Source: Martelella mediterranea
Lineage (GTDB): Bacteria; Pseudomonadota; Alphaproteobacteria; Rhizobiales; Rhizobiaceae
NCBI RefSeq assembly: GCF_021021415.1
Contig: NZ_JAINWJ010000024.1
Coordinates: forward strand, 1 to 56,765
Length of the DNA: 56,765 bases
Direction of reading: 5' to 3'
Numbering within the stretch: position 1 is the stretch's first letter; each line of letters begins with the position of its first letter. The translations under genes were made by a program, and so were the position numbers. The notes under the pieces are model-generated. The model saw only the letters and a list, made by a program, of their open reading frames with translations, ran no database searches and was not told the DNA's origin. Positions 27,515 to 36,173 of this stretch are shown here, one piece after another.

Positions 27515-28495
27515 ATGAAATACGTCAAGCTCGGCCGCACCGGCCTCGATGTCTCCCGCCTTTGCCTTGGCTGCATGACCTATGGCGCGCCCGACAAGGG
27601 CAGCCACCCATGGTCGCTTGGCGAAGAGGAAAGCCGACCCTTCATCCGCAAGGCGGTGGAGGACGGGATCAACTTCTTTGACACCGCCAATGTCTATTCC
27701 GCCGGCACCTCGGAGGAGATCGTCGGCCGCGCGCTGAAGGACTTCGCCCGGCGCGAGGAGGTCGTGCTGGCCACCAAGGTTCACGGCAGGATGCATGAGG
27801 GCCCCAACGGCGCGGGCCTTTCGCGCAAGGCGATCATGCAGGAAATCGACAATTCGCTGCGCAGGCTCGGCACCGATTATGTCGACCTCTACCAGATCCA
27901 CCGTTTCGACTACGACGTCCCGATCGAGGAAACGCTGGAAGCGCTCCACGACGTGGTGAAGGCCGGCAAGGCGCGCTATATCGGCGCCTCCTCCATGCAT
28001 GCCTGGCAGTTCGCCACCATGCTCGCCACCCAGAAGGCCAATGGCTGGACGCGGTTTTCGACCATGCAGAACTACGTCAACCTGCTCTATCGCGAGGAAG
28101 AGCGGGAGATGCTGCCGTTGTGTGAGGCCGAGGGCATCGGCGTCATTCCGTGGAGCCCGATGGCGCGCGGCCGCCTGACCCGGCCCTTCGACACCGCAAC
28201 CAACCGCACCGAGACCGACGAATTCGGCAAGTCCCTGTTTGCCGAAACCGCCGAGGCCGACCGCAAGGTGGTTGAGGCCGTCGAGGCGATCGCCAAGGAA
28301 CGCAGCGTGCCGATGGCTGAGGTGGCGCTTGCCTGGGTGCTGTCGAAAAAGGTCGTCTCCGCGCCGATCATCGGCGCCTCCAAGCCGCATCACCTGGATG
28401 ATGCCGCGGGCGCGCTGGAACTGTCTCTTACCGATGATGAGATTTCGCGGCTTGAGGCGCCCTATATCCCCCACCGCGTCATGGGTTTCAAATAA
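27515..28495 (+). CDS. aldo/keto reductase (YajO/Tas-like)
   Basis: A 326-residue aldo/keto reductase, of the larger class used by YajO and potassium-channel beta-subunit-like enzymes. It has MKYVKLGRTGLDVSRLCLG at the start, Asp/Tyr in FFDTANVYSAG, Lys in LATKVHG and His in YQIHRFD. The C-terminus PIIGASKPHHLDD binds NADP(H). It is not a recent duplicate of the preceding gene, as the two differ in length and motif context. Probably separately transcribed or loosely coupled; a 10-bp hairpin with a 14-base loop (27441-27474) lies between them. Substrate unknown. Confidence 0.92.
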   Translation: MKYVKLGRTGLDVSRLCLGCMTYGAPDKGSHPWSLGEEESRPFIRKAVEDGINFFDTANVYSAGTSEEIVGRALKDFARREEVVLATKVHGRMHEGPNGAGLSRKAIMQEIDNSLRRLGTDYVDLYQIHRFDYDVPIEETLEALHDVVKAGKARYIGASSMHAWQFATMLATQKANGWTRFSTMQNYVNLLYREEEREMLPLCEAEGIGVIPWSPMARGRLTRPFDTATNRTETDEFGKSLFAETAEADRKVVEAVEAIAKERSVPMAEVALAWVLSKKVVSAPIIGASKPHHLDDAAGALELSLTDDEISRLEAPYIPHRVMGFK

Positions 28496-28590
28496 TGTCC
28501 CCCCGCGTCGTTGCCTCCGGTTTCTGGCACCGGTCAGGCCGCGCCGAAGACCGGTGGCGAAAGTGATTGCGCCCGCCGGTTGAGCCCGGG

Positions 28591-28615
28591 GGAACTTTCG
28601 TGTTAGTAAACCGTT
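28591..28615 (+). promoter_or_regulatory. Perfect EcfG-type promoter upstream of the sugar ABC importer
   Basis: GGAAC at 28591-28595, 16 bases, then CGTT at 28612-28615: an exact match to the EcfG (general stress sigma factor) promoter consensus. It lies 282 bases before the binding-protein ATG in a 402-base gap (28496-28897) with no convincing gene. The long distance leaves room for a leader or a small RNA. The rest of the gap shows a 6-bp hairpin near 28629-28651 and the ribosome binding site GGAGGAGATAAC. Confidence 0.6.
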
Positions 28616-28897
28616 AACCATCAGATGTGTCCCGCCTCCGGCAGGACACTGGCGGGGTGGCTTTGTCCTGGCACGGGGAGGGTGTCATGACATGACGCGC
28701 GCGCGGAACGTTTTACCGTTCGTCTGTGCGCCGGAAGGCCCCCGCCACCTCTTCCCTCGTGGGTTCCGGCTTCGGCCGGGGAACAGTCCCGCCCGCCGCT
28801 TGCGCGGCATGCCCTCCCGAAAAACGTTCACTGCGGTGGCCACGCCGCCGCGCCTTCAGGCAATTCCGCCTGAGCGCAGTTTATCGGAGGAGATAAC

Positions 28898-30163
28898 ATG
28901 CAGAAGACAGCTTTCATCCTGGCCTCGCTGATGGCGACCACGGCGCTGCCCGCGACCGGTTATGCCGCCACGGAACTGACGATGTGGTATCACGGCGCCG
29001 GCAACGAGACGGAATCGAGTATTCTGAAAAACATCGTTTCCGACTTCAACGAAAGCCAGGATGACTGGGAGGTGGTGCTCGAAAGCTTCCCCGAGAATTC
29101 CTACAACGACTCCGTGACGGCCGCCGCACTCGCTGGCAATCTGCCGGATATTATCGATGTCGATGGCCCGATCATGCCGAACTGGGCATGGTCCGGCTAC
29201 ATGCAGCCGCTGCCGATCGACAAGGCCAAGCTCGACGGCTTCCTGCCGGGCGCGATCGGCGAATGGGACGGCCAGATCTATTCCGTCGGCCTGTGGGACG
29301 CGGCGCTGGCGATGATGACCCGCCAGTCCTATCTCGACAAATACGACATCCGCAAGCCGACGCTGGAAGAGCCGTGGACAGCGGAGGAATTCGACGACAT
29401 TCTCGTCAAGCTGAAGGAGAGCGGCGATTTCGAATATCCGCTGAACCTCGGCATGGCGGATGCGGGCGAGTGGTACACCTATGCCTTCCTGCCCTTCCTG
29501 CAATCCTTCGGCGGCGACCTTATCGACCGCTCCGACTACCAGAGCGCCGAGGGCGTGCTGAACGGCGAGGCGGCGATTGCCTTTGGCGAATGGTGGCAGT
29601 CGCTGTTCGAGCGCGGCCTCGCGCCCGGACCGAGCCAGGACCCGGCCGACCATCAGAGCGGCTTCATCAACGGCGACTACGCCATCGACTGGAACGGAAA
29701 CTGGACGGCGCGCGCCAAGCTCGACGCCTTTGATGACGTGGTCTTCCTGCCCGCCCCCGATTTCGGCGAGGGACCGAAGATCGGCGCGGCGAGCTGGCAG
29801 CTCGGCATCTCGGAATCTTCCGAACATCCCGAGGGGGCGGCGGCCTTTATCGAATTCGCGATTCAGGACCAGTATCTGGCGGATTTCTCCAACGGTATCG
29901 GTCTCGTGCCGGCCACGCAGGCTGCCGCCGATATGTCGGACTTCTACAAGGAAGGCGCACCGCTTGCCGTGTTCTACGGCCTGTCGGATGCGCAGGGAAC
30001 GCTGCGTCCGGTCACGCCCGGCTATGTGGTGGAGACCAGCGTGTTCCAGAAGGCGATCGCCGATATCGCCAATGGCGCGGACGTCGCCGATACGCTCGAT
30101 GGCGCGGTCGACGAGATCGACACCGACATCGACCGCAACCAGGGCTACGGCCACGGCGGTTAA
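28898..30163 (+). CDS. sugar ABC transporter substrate-binding protein
   Basis: Periplasmic binding protein of family 1 (carbohydrates). The 421-residue product has a signal peptide (MQKTAFILASLMATTALPATGYA, cleavage near residue 23) and the typical start of the mature protein, ELTMWYHGAGNETES. Aromatic residues of the sugar-binding site are abundant (WAWSGY, GEWWQS, WNGNW). ATG 28898 has GGAGGAG upstream. It heads a binding protein-permease-permease-ATPase cassette, with a strong hairpin and a palindromic repeat between it and the first permease. The sugar cannot be named from sequence. Confidence 0.92.
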   Translation: MQKTAFILASLMATTALPATGYAATELTMWYHGAGNETESSILKNIVSDFNESQDDWEVVLESFPENSYNDSVTAAALAGNLPDIIDVDGPIMPNWAWSGYMQPLPIDKAKLDGFLPGAIGEWDGQIYSVGLWDAALAMMTRQSYLDKYDIRKPTLEEPWTAEEFDDILVKLKESGDFEYPLNLGMADAGEWYTYAFLPFLQSFGGDLIDRSDYQSAEGVLNGEAAIAFGEWWQSLFERGLAPGPSQDPADHQSGFINGDYAIDWNGNWTARAKLDAFDDVVFLPAPDFGEGPKIGAASWQLGISESSEHPEGAAAFIEFAIQDQYLADFSNGIGLVPATQAAADMSDFYKEGAPLAVFYGLSDAQGTLRPVTPGYVVETSVFQKAIADIANGADVADTLDGAVDEIDTDIDRNQGYGHGG

Positions 30164-30170
30164 GGGGGAC

Positions 30171-30197
30171 AAGGGGCCGGCTTCGGCCGGCCCTTTT
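30171..30197 (+). terminator. UUCG-capped terminator-like hairpin after the binding-protein gene
   Basis: An 11-bp stem (30171-30181 with 30186-30196, including one G-T pair) closed by the stable TTCG tetraloop and followed by TTTTGGTTT. It sits nine bases after the binding-protein stop and before the permease genes of the same cassette, so it probably reduces read-through and lets the binding protein be made in excess. Confidence 0.85.
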
Positions 30198-30308
30198 GGT
30201 TTGCCTGGGAGGTGGCTTGCTCCAACCAATCTCCCCCTTCCGGGACGAGACGATTTTGGTGAATTTGCAGAACAGCGGCTGTGCGATGCCCCTCCTCCTC
30301 TCCGGGTC

Positions 30309-30383
30309 ATCCTCGGGCTTGACCCGAGGATCCATTCCCACGACGGAGATTGCCGCCTGGACCCTCGGGTCAAGCCCGAGGGT
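30309..30383. repeat. Paired palindromic intergenic repeat, copy 2
   Basis: Left palindrome ATCCTCGGG-CTTGA-CCCGAGGAT (30309-30331) and right palindrome ACCCTCGGG-TCAAG-CCCGAGGGT (30361-30383), in opposite orientation, 29 bases apart. It lies between the binding-protein and permease genes. Same design as the copies at 8.4 and 56.7 kb. Confidence 0.88.
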
Positions 30384-30476
30384 GACGCGGAGTAAATGGC
30401 GGGCGTTTGTCGTCCGACATAGAGCGAATGATGTTGGGAAATCAAGCACGCCCGGGGCGAAAGACAGGACAGACAC

Positions 30477-31547
30477 ATGAGCCGGAAACTGACGGAAAAC
30501 AACGGGGCCGGGTGGGCGTTTGCGGCCCCTTCAATCCTGCTCATCGGCCTGTTCATCATCCTTCCGTTCTTTCTGGCGATCGCATTCTCGCTCACCGACC
30601 AGCGGCTGATCTCGCCAAACCCGACCCGCTATGTCGGCGCGGAGAACTATCGCGACCTGCTGGGCCTCAATGTCATCAAGCTGGAACCGGAAATCGCCGA
30701 TGACGGCTCATTGGCGCGCGACAAGGACGGCAATCTCGAATATCCGCGCGTGCGCTCCCTCACCCGTTCCGACGATTACCCGCAATATCGCGGCATGCGC
30801 GAATGGTTCCGCGTCCATGCCGGAAACACCGCCTATGTGGTGGTGGCGCGCGACGTGGTGTTCATGCGCGCGCTGGTCAACACGCTGATCTTCGTCGCGG
30901 TCACCGCGCCCGTGCAGGCCGGGCTGGCGCTGGGGCTCGCGCTTCTGATCAACCAGCGATTACGCGGCGTCAATGTGTTCCGGGCCGTGTTCTTCATGCC
31001 GGTCGTGGTCTCGATCGTGGTCGTGTCGCTGCTCTGGCGGTTTATCTATGACGGCAATGACGGGCTTTTGAACGCGCTGTTATCCGGCCTGACCTTCGGC
31101 CTGTTCCAGCCGGTGGACTGGCTCGGCAATACCCATACCGCGCTCGGCTCGATCATCGCGATGTCGATCTGGCAGGCGGTCGGCTTCCACATGGTGATCT
31201 GGCTTGCCGGTCTCCAGACCATACCGCCGACGCTCTACGAGGCAGCCGCGATCGAGGGGTCGTCGAAATGGCAGACCTTCCGCTACGTCACCTGGCCGGG
31301 GCTGCGCAACACCGCCGTGCTGGTGCTGGTGGTGATCACCATGCAGGCCTTCGCCGTGTTCGCCCAGATCGACGTGATGACCAAGGGCGGACCGCTCGAC
31401 AGCACCCAGACGCTGGTGTTCCAGGCCGTCGAGCGCGGCTATGGGCGGCAGGATATTTCCGGCGGCTCCACCATCTCGGTCGTGCTGTTCGTGCTGGTGC
31501 TCGCGATCTCGCTGGCGCAGCGCTATTTCACGCGGGAAAGGAACTGA
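30477..31547 (+). CDS. sugar ABC transporter permease (MalF type)
   Basis: A 356-residue inner-membrane permease. The first helix (residues ~14-34) is followed by a long periplasmic stretch (~40-135, with LEPEIADDGSLARDKDGN and EWFRVHAGNTAY) before the core five helices. The cytoplasmic EAA motif that contacts the ATPase is EAAAIEGSSKWQTFRYVTWP. The unusually long first loop is an addition compared with a typical ~290-residue permease and may contact the binding protein. The next permease starts three bases after its stop. Forms a heterodimer with that permease. Confidence 0.92.
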   Translation: MSRKLTENNGAGWAFAAPSILLIGLFIILPFFLAIAFSLTDQRLISPNPTRYVGAENYRDLLGLNVIKLEPEIADDGSLARDKDGNLEYPRVRSLTRSDDYPQYRGMREWFRVHAGNTAYVVVARDVVFMRALVNTLIFVAVTAPVQAGLALGLALLINQRLRGVNVFRAVFFMPVVVSIVVVSLLWRFIYDGNDGLLNALLSGLTFGLFQPVDWLGNTHTALGSIIAMSIWQAVGFHMVIWLAGLQTIPPTLYEAAAIEGSSKWQTFRYVTWPGLRNTAVLVLVVITMQAFAVFAQIDVMTKGGPLDSTQTLVFQAVERGYGRQDISGGSTISVVLFVLVLAISLAQRYFTRERN

Positions 31548-31550
31548 GCC

Positions 31551-32432
31551 ATGGCCGCGATCACTTACGACAATCACGGTCTCAGGCTCGCCGTCCGCTA
31601 TCTGGTCCTGGTGCTGGTGGCGCTGGTGTTCCTGCTGCCGCTCCTGTTCATGGTGATGTCGTCGCTGAAGCCCGACAACCAGCTTCTGAACGACACGTCC
31701 TCGCTGCGCGCCTTCCTGCCGGTCGGCGATATCAGCCTCGAGAATTATGCCGGCGCGTTCCGTCGCGCGCCGATCGGGCTGTTCGTGTTCAATTCGGTGA
31801 TGGTGACCACGATCACGGTGCTGGCCTCGCTGTTCCTCTGCTCGCTCGGGGCGTTTTCCTTCACCTTCGTCCGGTGGCGCGGCAATGCGGTGGTGCTGTC
31901 AATCGTGCTCGCCACACTGATCATTCCGTTCGAGACCATCGCGATCCCGCTGCTTCTATTCGTCTCGCGCCTGCCCTGGATCGGCCTCGATGGATTTTCC
32001 TGGGGCTGGCTCAACACCTACCGCGTCCAGATCATTCCCTGGATCGCCGATGCGCTGACGATCTTCCTGTTCGTGCAGTATTTCAAGGATCTGCCGCGCG
32101 AGCTGATCGAGGCCGCGCGCGCGGAAGGAGCGAGCTGGTGGCAGATCTACCGCCGGGTGGTGATGCCGCTCTCCGGACCGGTGATCGCCACCGCCGCCAT
32201 CCTGAAGGCATTGAAAATGTACAATGAACAATATCTCTGGCCGCTGATCGTGGTGCAGGACGAGGCCCACCGGCCGATCATGGTCGGGCTCGGCTATTTC
32301 TTCCAGCTCAACGTGCCGTGGGGCGAGGTCATGGCCTATCTGTCGCTGATCACCGTGCCCGTGCTGGCGTTCTATCTGGTGCTGCAACGCGCATTCATCG
32401 CATCGATCGCGTCGACCGGCGTGAAGGGCTGA
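31551..32432 (+). CDS. sugar ABC transporter permease (MalG type)
   Basis: A 293-residue permease with six predicted helices. The EAA motif is EAARAEGASWWQIYRRVVMP, near residue 185. The N-terminal helix is LVLVLVALVFLLPLLFMVMSS and the extracellular loop has the FRRAPIGLFVFNS segment common in MalG-like proteins. The ATG follows GGAACTGAGCC, three bases after the MalF-type stop. The ATPase gene starts 11 bases after its stop, so the three genes are one operon. Confidence 0.93.
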   Translation: MAAITYDNHGLRLAVRYLVLVLVALVFLLPLLFMVMSSLKPDNQLLNDTSSLRAFLPVGDISLENYAGAFRRAPIGLFVFNSVMVTTITVLASLFLCSLGAFSFTFVRWRGNAVVLSIVLATLIIPFETIAIPLLLFVSRLPWIGLDGFSWGWLNTYRVQIIPWIADALTIFLFVQYFKDLPRELIEAARAEGASWWQIYRRVVMPLSGPVIATAAILKALKMYNEQYLWPLIVVQDEAHRPIMVGLGYFFQLNVPWGEVMAYLSLITVPVLAFYLVLQRAFIASIASTGVKG

Positions 32433-32443
32433 GGGAGAATGAA

Positions 32444-33538
32444 ATGGCAGAACTGTCGCTCAAATCGGTCCGCAAATCCTACGGCAAGGTCGAGGTCATC
32501 AAGGGCGTCGATCTCGATATCAAGGATGGCGAGTTCGTCGTGTTCGTCGGCCCCTCGGGCTGCGGCAAGTCCACGCTGCTCAGAATGATCGCGGGGCTGG
32601 AGGACATCACCGGCGGCACGCTCGAGATTGGCGGAAGGACGGTCAACGACCTGCAGCCGAAGGAGCGCGGCATCGCCATGGTGTTCCAGACCTATGCGAT
32701 CTTCCCGCACATGTCGGTGCGCGAAAACGTCGCCTTCGGGCTGACGATCGCCGGCGTGCCGAAGAAGGAGAAGGAAGAGGCGGTGAGCCGTGCCGCGCGC
32801 ATCCTGCAGATGGAGCACCTCCTCGACCGCCGTCCCTCGCAGCTTTCCGGAGGCCAGCGCCAGCGCGTGGCGATCGGCCGCGCGATCGTGCGCAATCCGG
32901 CGGTGTTCCTGTTCGATGAGCCGCTCTCCAATCTCGATGCGGCGCTCCGGATGGACATGCGCATGGAGATCGGCAAGCTGCACAACCAGCTCGACGCCAC
33001 CATGATCTACGTGACCCACGACCAGGTCGAGGCGATGACGCTCGCCGACCGGATCGTGGTGCTGAAGGATGGCGTGGTCCAGCAGGTCGGCACGCCGATG
33101 GAGCTTTACCACGAGCCCGCCAACCTGTTCGTCGCCGGCTTCATCGGCTCGCCCTCGATGAATTTCATGGATGTCGATATCGTCGAGGCCACCGGCGAAG
33201 GCATCACCGTCAGGTCGGAGGCGCTCGACCCGGTCACCATTCCGAAGACACGCTTCGACTTCGCCGGCAGGACCACGGCCCGGCTGGGTCTCCGTCCGCA
33301 GTATCTCGATGTCGTGGAAAGCGGCACGGCGGGCGGGCTGCACGGCAAGGTCACGCTGGTGGAACGGCTCGGCACCGAAACCGTGATCAATGTCGAGCTC
33401 ACCCGCGGCGGCCGCATTGTCGCAGCGCTCGCCGAAGATCGCCCGCTTGCGACCGGCAGCGAGATCACGCTGGTCTTCGATCCGGAAAAGGCGCATCTGT
33501 TTCCGGTGGAAAGCGAGGCCCGCGAGACTTCAGCCTGA
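32444..33538 (+). CDS. sugar ABC transporter ATP-binding protein (MalK/UgpC type)
   Basis: A 364-residue ATPase energising the sugar importer. Walker A is GPSGCGKST, the signature LSGGQRQRVAIGR and Walker B VFLFDEPLSNLD; the switch histidine lies in YVTHDQVEAMT. After residue ~235 comes the OB-fold/TOBE regulatory extension found in MalK-type ATPases, so regulation by other proteins is possible. The start at 32444 follows GAGGGAG. An imperfect hairpin with no U-tract (33555-33579) separates it from the convergent ampH-like gene. Confidence 0.94.
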   Translation: MAELSLKSVRKSYGKVEVIKGVDLDIKDGEFVVFVGPSGCGKSTLLRMIAGLEDITGGTLEIGGRTVNDLQPKERGIAMVFQTYAIFPHMSVRENVAFGLTIAGVPKKEKEEAVSRAARILQMEHLLDRRPSQLSGGQRQRVAIGRAIVRNPAVFLFDEPLSNLDAALRMDMRMEIGKLHNQLDATMIYVTHDQVEAMTLADRIVVLKDGVVQQVGTPMELYHEPANLFVAGFIGSPSMNFMDVDIVEATGEGITVRSEALDPVTIPKTRFDFAGRTTARLGLRPQYLDVVESGTAGGLHGKVTLVERLGTETVINVELTRGGRIVAALAEDRPLATGSEITLVFDPEKAHLFPVESEARETSA

Positions 33539-33554
33539 GCGAGCGCCAGGGCGT

Positions 33555-33579
33555 CGGGAATGCGAAATTCGCCTTCCCG
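33555..33579. terminator. Hairpin between the convergent ATPase and AmpH-like genes
   Basis: CGGGAATGCGA (33555-33565) pairs with TCGCCTTCCCG (33569-33579) with one mismatch and a 3-base loop. There is no U-tract on either strand, so termination is uncertain. Confidence 0.4.
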
Positions 33580-33589
33580 CCGGCTCGGC

Positions 33590-34693
33590 TCAGCGCGGCG
33601 CGAGCCTGCCGATGAGAGCGTTGACCAAGTGCGCCATTTCCATGCCCGCGGAAAAATTGAACTGATTGATGGCGATGAACACGCCAACGCCGCGCGACGG
33701 CGCAAAGGCGACGTAACTGAACACGCCATTGGTGCCGCCGGCCTTCTGGATGATGAGCGGGCGATCACCTTCCGGCATCATGATCACCCATCCAAGCCCC
33801 ATGGCGTTCATATGGCCCGATTCATCCATGCCGATGACCGGGTTCAGGCCGTCGCGCATCAGCCAGGCCGCATGGCTGATGGCGCGGACTTCGGCGTCAT
33901 CCTTTCCGAAACGGTCGAGATTCCATTGCAGGTACCGCACCATGTCGTTGGCCGTGGTGTAGAGGCCAGACGCCCCCTGGCGGTTTTCGATCGGTTCGCC
34001 AGGGTCGATTTCATTGCCGTTCCAGTCATAACCGGTCATGGCGTTTTCGCCCGTGAGCCGGTCGTAGCTCGTCGACATGAGACCGATCCGGTCAAGAACG
34101 CCGGCTTTGAGCAGAGCCGCATAGTCTTGCCCGCCAATGTCGGCAAGCGCCATCGCCAGCACGTCGAAGCCGACGTTGGAATAGGCGATGCCGCTGCCCG
34201 GCGCGAACAACAGCGGATCGGCCGAAAGATTGGCGGCGAAGGATTCATCGCTGTATCTTTCGACGCCTTCGACCTCGACGAGTTCGCGCGGCAGGCCGCT
34301 CGAATGGGTGGCAAGGTCGATCAGCCGGATTTCCCGGCCGTCCATCGCAGGCAGCGCATCGACTACGCGCGCATGCGCGCCGACGGGGTCGGTGAGCGAG
34401 ACGGCGCCATCCGCGGCAAGCGTTGCGAGGGAGAGGCCGGTAAAGGTCTTGGTCACCGACCCGACGCCAATCTTGGTGTCGCCATCCGGCTCCCGCCCGC
34501 TGCCCTTGGCGATCTCGCCGAAGCCGAAGACGACGCTCTCGCCGCCGCGAACCGCCGCGATGACGAGGCCCGGCACGCCGGTGTCGAGGTGGAAGATCTG
34601 ACCCGTAAACTCGACGGCCTCATCAAGTATCGGATCGCTGGCGGCGGCGGGCGTTGCCGCCAGAAGTGCGATTGCTGCAAAGGCGTATCTCAT
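33590..34693 (-). CDS. AmpH-like serine hydrolase (DD-carboxypeptidase/endopeptidase family)
   Basis: A 367-residue exported penicillin-binding-like enzyme. The signal peptide MRYAFAAIALLAATPAAAS directs it to the periplasm. The active-site motifs are SVTK (SxxK), YSN (YxN) in GIAYSNVGFD, and KAGGTNG in the KTG position. The combination with ATHSSGLPRE resembles E. coli AmpH, which trims peptidoglycan peptides. A class C beta-lactamase is less likely but not excluded. The gene is convergent with the sugar ATPase. Confidence 0.82.
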   Translation of the reverse strand: MRYAFAAIALLAATPAAASDPILDEAVEFTGQIFHLDTGVPGLVIAAVRGGESVVFGFGEIAKGSGREPDGDTKIGVGSVTKTFTGLSLATLAADGAVSLTDPVGAHARVVDALPAMDGREIRLIDLATHSSGLPRELVEVEGVERYSDESFAANLSADPLLFAPGSGIAYSNVGFDVLAMALADIGGQDYAALLKAGVLDRIGLMSTSYDRLTGENAMTGYDWNGNEIDPGEPIENRQGASGLYTTANDMVRYLQWNLDRFGKDDAEVRAISHAAWLMRDGLNPVIGMDESGHMNAMGLGWVIMMPEGDRPLIIQKAGGTNGVFSYVAFAPSRGVGVFIAINQFNFSAGMEMAHLVNALIGRLAPR

Positions 34694-34872
34694 TTGAGTT
34701 CCAATCTTATTTTTTCAAAAGGCGCGCTGTCGCAGAGGATCCGTCCCGGAGCCCCTCCCCCATCAGGCTGATAAGCTCAAGCTAACACACTTCGCGACGA
34801 AATGCCGGAAAACCGCGCGGGGCGCGCCCGCCGCGCATCCGGCAGTTTTCAAAGGCCCGTGTCCCGGTGGCC

Positions 34873-34897
34873 GGAACAAGATGCCCGCCTTATCGCT
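34873..34897 (+). promoter_or_regulatory. Candidate EcfG-type promoter upstream of the SDR gene
   Basis: GGAAC at 34873-34877, 16 bases, then CGCT at 34894-34897, one mismatch from CGTT. It ends 58 bases before the SDR start at 34955. The SDR resembles stress-associated YghA/YdaD-type dehydrogenases, which fits, but the imperfect -10 keeps this tentative. Confidence 0.45.
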
Positions 34898-34954
34898 TTA
34901 GCAGGAAGACAGGCGCGGAGGCCGCGCGAGATTTGCAAACGGAAGGACAGGCTC

Positions 34955-35809
34955 ATGGCCGGCACGAAAGCACCCGTAGGACAGGTTCAGGACCGCCAAC
35001 CCGGTTCGGAAGAGGAAATGCACCCGCAGCCCGACTATATGCCGCGCTTTGCGGGCTCCGACCGGCTGAAGGACAAGGTCGTCATCATCACCGGCGGCGA
35101 TTCCGGCATCGGGCGGGCGACGTCCATCCTGTTCGCCCGCGAGGGCGCGAAGCTCGCCATCCATTACAAGGAGGAGGACGAGGATGCCGAGATCACGCTG
35201 AAACAGGTCAAGGAAGAGGGCGGAGAGGCCTTTCTTTTCGCCGGCGATATCGGCGATCCGAAAACCTCCGAGAAACTGGTCGGCAAGACCATCGAACGGT
35301 TCGGCAGGCTCGACGTGGTGGTCAACAACGCCGCCGAACAGCACGCCCAGGATGACATCGCCGATATTACCGAGGAGCAGCTCACCCGCACCTTCAAGAC
35401 CAATATTTTCGGCGCATTCCACCTGTTGAAGGCCGCGCGGCCGCATCTGAAGTCCGGCGCGTCGATCATTCTGGTGACGTCTGTCACCGCCTATCGCGGC
35501 CAGTCGCTGCTCATCGACTATTCCTCGACCAAGGGCGCGCTGCTGTCGCTGATCCGGGCGCTGTCCGGCAATCTCGCTTCCGAGAACATTCGCGTCAACG
35601 GCGTTGCGCCCGGCCCGATCTGGACCCCGCTGATCCCGGCCTCCTTCCCCAAGGAGAAGGTCGAATCATTCGGAAAGAGCGCGCCGCTCGGGCGCCCGGG
35701 TCAGCCAAACGAGGTCGCGCCCAGCCTGCTGTTCCTCGCCTGCGAGGATTCTTCCTATATTAGCGGCCAGGTGCTCCACCCCAATGGTGGGGAGCTTGTC
35801 GGCGGATAA
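34955..35809 (+). CDS. SDR-family oxidoreductase, YghA-like
   Basis: A 284-residue NAD(P)-dependent short-chain dehydrogenase. The leader to residue ~40 contains YMPRFAGSDRLKDK, typical of YghA/YdaD-type SDRs. The cofactor motif is TGGDSGIGRA, followed by NNAAEQ, the catalytic Ser in LVTSVTAYRG, and Tyr/Lys in DYSSTKGAL. The last residues HPNGGELVGG match the family end. ATG 34955 follows GGAAGGACAG; the open frame upstream is not coding-like. The protein type is often part of general stress regulons, and a near-consensus EcfG promoter precedes it. Confidence 0.92.
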   Translation: MAGTKAPVGQVQDRQPGSEEEMHPQPDYMPRFAGSDRLKDKVVIITGGDSGIGRATSILFAREGAKLAIHYKEEDEDAEITLKQVKEEGGEAFLFAGDIGDPKTSEKLVGKTIERFGRLDVVVNNAAEQHAQDDIADITEEQLTRTFKTNIFGAFHLLKAARPHLKSGASIILVTSVTAYRGQSLLIDYSSTKGALLSLIRALSGNLASENIRVNGVAPGPIWTPLIPASFPKEKVESFGKSAPLGRPGQPNEVAPSLLFLACEDSSYISGQVLHPNGGELVGG

Positions 35810-36173
35810 TCTCCGTGTTGCGCAAAAACATCATCGCCCATTGTTTCAGTGCGGACGCAAAACCCGTGCTCGTGCTGAAATAGTCCGTCTGCTATGCAGA
35901 TTACCGAAGAGCAATGACGCGTTGGGGTAGACTTTGCCTAAGTAATACCGGTCTCGATCCAGTTTCACCTGTGCGGCTGAGCAGCATGACGCTGCCGGCT
36001 GTATCTTATGTCCGTCAGGTGGCTGCAAGAGACCGGTTTGGCATTGTTGAAATGCGCCATGCGCAGCATAGCTGCGCCAGCTCTTCAGTCACCCATACAG
36101 TTTGCCATGCCGCGCCCGCACGGGTTTTCTCATGCACCTCTTGGTGGACTTCCGAACGGAAGACCAAGAACTT
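35810..36173. other. 364-base gap without recognisable features
   Basis: Between the SDR and the DUF1062 gene I find no gene-like frame with a ribosome binding site, no strong hairpin and no repeat of the palindromic family. Short overlapping open frames exist on the plus strand but look like noise. The DUF1062 frame itself is open back to 36102 and might start there. Confidence 0.5.

Noticed and set aside
28692-28931. 79-codon open frame in the gap before the sugar-binding protein
   Set aside because: Low-complexity Arg/Pro-rich product, no ribosome binding site, and it runs into the real gene in another frame.
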